A stretch of 64,000 bases of DNA. Source: Pedobacter sp. Leaf41 (GTDB lineage Bacteria > Bacteroidota > Bacteroidia > Sphingobacteriales > Sphingobacteriaceae). Position numbers and translations under genes: made by a program. Within the stretch, counting starts at the first letter, position 1; the number at the start of each line of letters is the position of its first letter. The notes below the pieces were generated by a model. It did no database searches and was not told the DNA's origin. It saw nothing but the letters and a program-made list of their open reading frames with translations. Of this stretch, positions 61,798 to 64,000 are shown one piece after another. The stretch covers positions 62,001 to 126,000 of the forward strand of contig NZ_LMLE01000011.1 of the NCBI RefSeq assembly GCF_001422545.1. The letters are read 5' to 3'.

Positions 61798-62067
61798 ACA
61801 GGTTGCTATGTTTTACTATTTGGTTGAATAGTTTTAAATGGAGTTGTTATACCTGATTGTAGTGACATCCTTTTAGCTGGCCATTGGTGTGTAGGGCTAA
61901 GTGGCTAAAAGATACAGCGAAGAGCAGGAGGAAACTTTAAAAATACAACCGGAGCCTGCTATCCTAATCATATTAAGAGAATTTTTCAACCTTCAAATGT
62001 GAATAACCTCTCTTTACACTGTGCAATCATTTTTATTATATTTACGGCTGCCAATTTCTGTAGATAA
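61798..62067. other. Leader region of parC/gyrA
   Basis: About 270 bp without a gene. An 8-bp inverted repeat CTTTTAGC/GCTAAAAG (near 61872 and 61911) may be a terminator of the preceding gene. A weak TATATTTA box lies about 30 bp before the ATG at 62068. Confidence 0.4.
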
Positions 62068-64000
62068 ATGAGTGAAGAATCAGATCAAAACCTAAATCCA
62101 AACGAAGAGCATAAACACACCATTACACCAATTAACGGTTTGTACGAAAATTGGTTCCTCGATTACGCATCTTATGTAATTCTGGACAGGGCAGTTCCGC
62201 ATATTCATGATGGATTGAAGCCTGTTCAGCGTCGTATTATGCACTCGCTTAAGGAAATGGACGATGGACGTTTCAATAAAGCAGCAAACGTAATTGGTAA
62301 TACGATGAAATATCACCCTCACGGGGATGCTTCTATCGGAGATGCGATGGTGCAGATTGGACAGAAAGATTTGCTAATTGACATGCAGGGTAACTGGGGC
62401 GACCCAATTACCGGCGATAGTGCTGCGGCACCGAGATATATTGAAGCCCGGTTATCTAAGTTCGCCAATGAAGTTGTTTTCAATCCTGATACTACAGAGT
62501 GGCAGTTGAGTTATGATGGACGTAACAACGAACCGATTACTTTACCGGTGAAATTTCCGTTGTTATTGGCACAAGGGGCAGAAGGTATTGCAGTAGGTTT
62601 GGCTACAAAGGTAATGCCTCACAATTTTATCGAATTGTTAGATGCCTCCATTGATGCCCTGAAAGGCGTTCGGCCTAATATTTTGCCCGACTTTTTTACG
62701 GGTGGAATGGCCGATTTTTCAAACTATAATGAAGGTCAGCGGGGTGGGAAAATCCGTGTTCGTGCTAAAATTACCGAAAAGGATAAAAAGACACTGGTTA
62801 TAACGGAAGTTCCTTATAGTACCACTACCAGTTCCATCATTGATAGTATTTTGGCTGCCAATGATAAGGGTAAAATAAAAATCAAGAAGATTGAGGACAG
62901 TACAGCGGCTCATGTAGAAATTATTGTGCATTTAGCGCCTGGTATTTCACCGGATGTGACCATCGATGCACTTTATGCTTTTACTGCTTGTGAGGTTTCC
63001 ATTTCTCCAAATACGTGTATTATTCAAGGTGACAAACCACACTTTATGAGTGTGAATGATATCTTAATTGAAAATACAAAGCATACTAAAAGTTTATTGA
63101 AAAAAGAATTGGAGATTCGCCTGCACGAGTTACAGGAGAAAATTTTCTTCAGTTCGCTTTTAAAAATATTTATTCAGGAGGGAATGTATAAAAATCCTGA
63201 ATATGAAAATTCTGCCAACTTTGATACTGTAGTTGAAGTTTTACACTTGCTTTTTGATCCTTTTAAGCCATCGCTTTATCGCGAAATATTGCCTGAGGAT
63301 TTTAAGAAACTGATCGATAAACCGATGAGTAGCATCACCCGGTTTGATGTGAAAAAGGCCGACGAGCAGATGAAAAACCTGGAGGATGAAATCAAAGTGG
63401 TTAAAAATCACTTGAAACATCTAACGGATTATGCCATCGCCTGGTTTCAGAAACTAAAAGATAAGTATAGCAAAGGCAGAGAACGAAAAACCGAAATCCG
63501 TTTATTTGATAGGGTAGAGGCATCAAAAGTAGCCTTGGCAAATGTTAAGTTGTATATGAACCGCGAGGATGGTTTTATTGGAACCGGTTTGCGTAAAGAT
63601 GAATTTATTGCCGATTGCTCTGATATTGATGAAGTAATTGTTTTCCGTGAGGATGGAAAATGCATGATTACCAAGGTTGCTGATAAAACTTTTGTTGGTA
63701 AGGGGATTATCCATGCGCAGGTTTTTAAGAAAAACGACGAGCGAACAATTTACAACATGATTTATAAAGATGGTTCGTCAGGAACCGCTTACATCAAACG
63801 TTTTGCGGTTGTTGGGGTTACCCGAGATAAGGAATACGATTTAACTAAGGGTTCGAAAGGTTCGAAAGTTTTATATTTTACCGCTAATCCAAATGGTGAG
63901 GCAGAAGTGGTAAACGTTGCCTTAAAGCCGCATTCGAAGTTACGTAAACTGCAATTTGATCAAGATTTCGCAGAGGTTGCCATAAAAGGGCGTGGTTCGC
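62068..64000 (+). CDS. parC: DNA topoisomerase IV subunit A (or gyrase A), cut by the right edge
   Basis: Open from ATG 62068 to the edge (644 codons). The product shows the catalytic domain with GLKPVQRR, KYHPHGDASIGDAM (winged helix) and the nucleophile Tyr124 in AAPRYIEARL. The DNA-gate and coiled-coil parts follow, and C-terminal beta-pinwheel blades begin near residue 500 (for example SGTAYIKRFAV). I choose ParC because the parE gene is in the same window and GyrA-box features are not visible. A gyrA identity cannot be ruled out without the missing C terminus. It would pair with ParE from 46458-48326. Confidence 0.9.
   Translation, partial: MSEESDQNLNPNEEHKHTITPINGLYENWFLDYASYVILDRAVPHIHDGLKPVQRRIMHSLKEMDDGRFNKAANVIGNTMKYHPHGDASIGDAMVQIGQKDLLIDMQGNWGDPITGDSAAAPRYIEARLSKFANEVVFNPDTTEWQLSYDGRNNEPITLPVKFPLLLAQGAEGIAVGLATKVMPHNFIELLDASIDALKGVRPNILPDFFTGGMADFSNYNEGQRGGKIRVRAKITEKDKKTLVITEVPYSTTTSSIIDSILAANDKGKIKIKKIEDSTAAHVEIIVHLAPGISPDVTIDALYAFTACEVSISPNTCIIQGDKPHFMSVNDILIENTKHTKSLLKKELEIRLHELQEKIFFSSLLKIFIQEGMYKNPEYENSANFDTVVEVLHLLFDPFKPSLYREILPEDFKKLIDKPMSSITRFDVKKADEQMKNLEDEIKVVKNHLKHLTDYAIAWFQKLKDKYSKGRERKTEIRLFDRVEASKVALANVKLYMNREDGFIGTGLRKDEFIADCSDIDEVIVFREDGKCMITKVADKTFVGKGIIHAQVFKKNDERTIYNMIYKDGSSGTAYIKRFAVVGVTRDKEYDLTKGSKGSKVLYFTANPNGEAEVVNVALKPHSKLRKLQFDQDFAEVAIKGRGS

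Overview
The window looks like a chromosomal segment of a low-GC member of the Bacteroidota, most likely Sphingobacteriaceae and Pedobacter-like. I infer this from gene content and signals, not from a database search. The supporting signs are TAnnTTTG-type -7 promoter boxes without Shine-Dalgarno sequences, two giant TamB-like proteins with an OMP85 partner, a LeuRS with the family-typical insertion, and the conserved ftsX / DUF3098 / uppP / truB cluster. Short intergenic repeats are also scattered through the window.

Bases 1-9180 are an integrated mobile element, cut by the left edge. Its right end abuts the 5' half of a tRNA-Met(CAT) gene at 9180-9218, which is broken at the anticodon loop, and a tyrosine recombinase lies next to it (7893-9020). 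The replication and recombination genes face left: a RepA-like hexameric helicase/ATPase flanked by putative iterons and TTAAG-rich repeats, a small probably OB-fold-like protein, and a Sak4/AAA_24-like ATPase. A mobile-element protein is interrupted at a perfect A_AAA_AAG slippery heptamer. The cargo is defensive. One operon is a divergently transcribed two-gene unit (an unrecognised 320-aa protein translationally coupled to a PutAbiC-like membrane protein). The other is an AAA ATPase plus DUF4435/TOPRIM pair that fits the PARIS (AriA-AriB) system.

From 9.3 kb the sequence is core genome: a START-like protein, an LptF/G permease, ribBA, a TamB-like protein, tsaD, recA, nth, an MFS pump, an ECF sigma factor with a small downstream gene, uvrA, a LysE-type exporter, a DUF2157-like membrane protein, a KefB-like antiporter, ribF, YitT, truB and uppP. 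A VapBC-type toxin-antitoxin pair interrupts the cluster before DUF3098 and ftsX. Then come a lipoprotein, leuS, a 187-bp triple tandem repeat, a DEAD-box helicase, a GPH-type symporter, a 1.3-kb gene-poor repeat-rich stretch and an APC permease.

The last part holds topoisomerase IV parE, a hybrid histidine kinase, a YihY-family protein, an OMP85 lipoprotein overlapping a 1663-aa TamB protein, cytidine deaminase, a Tat-exported cupin, decayed gene remnants, a half-size EamA transporter, a C39-like exported protein, and the start of parC/gyrA cut by the right edge.

No CRISPR array, rRNA or complete tRNA was seen. The best candidates for something new are the two-gene AbiC-like operon (3691-5540), the frameshift site at 3265-3271, the 21-bp periodic repeats at 2799-2861, and the repeat-derived insertions into coding sequence (ribF and the yihY-like gene).
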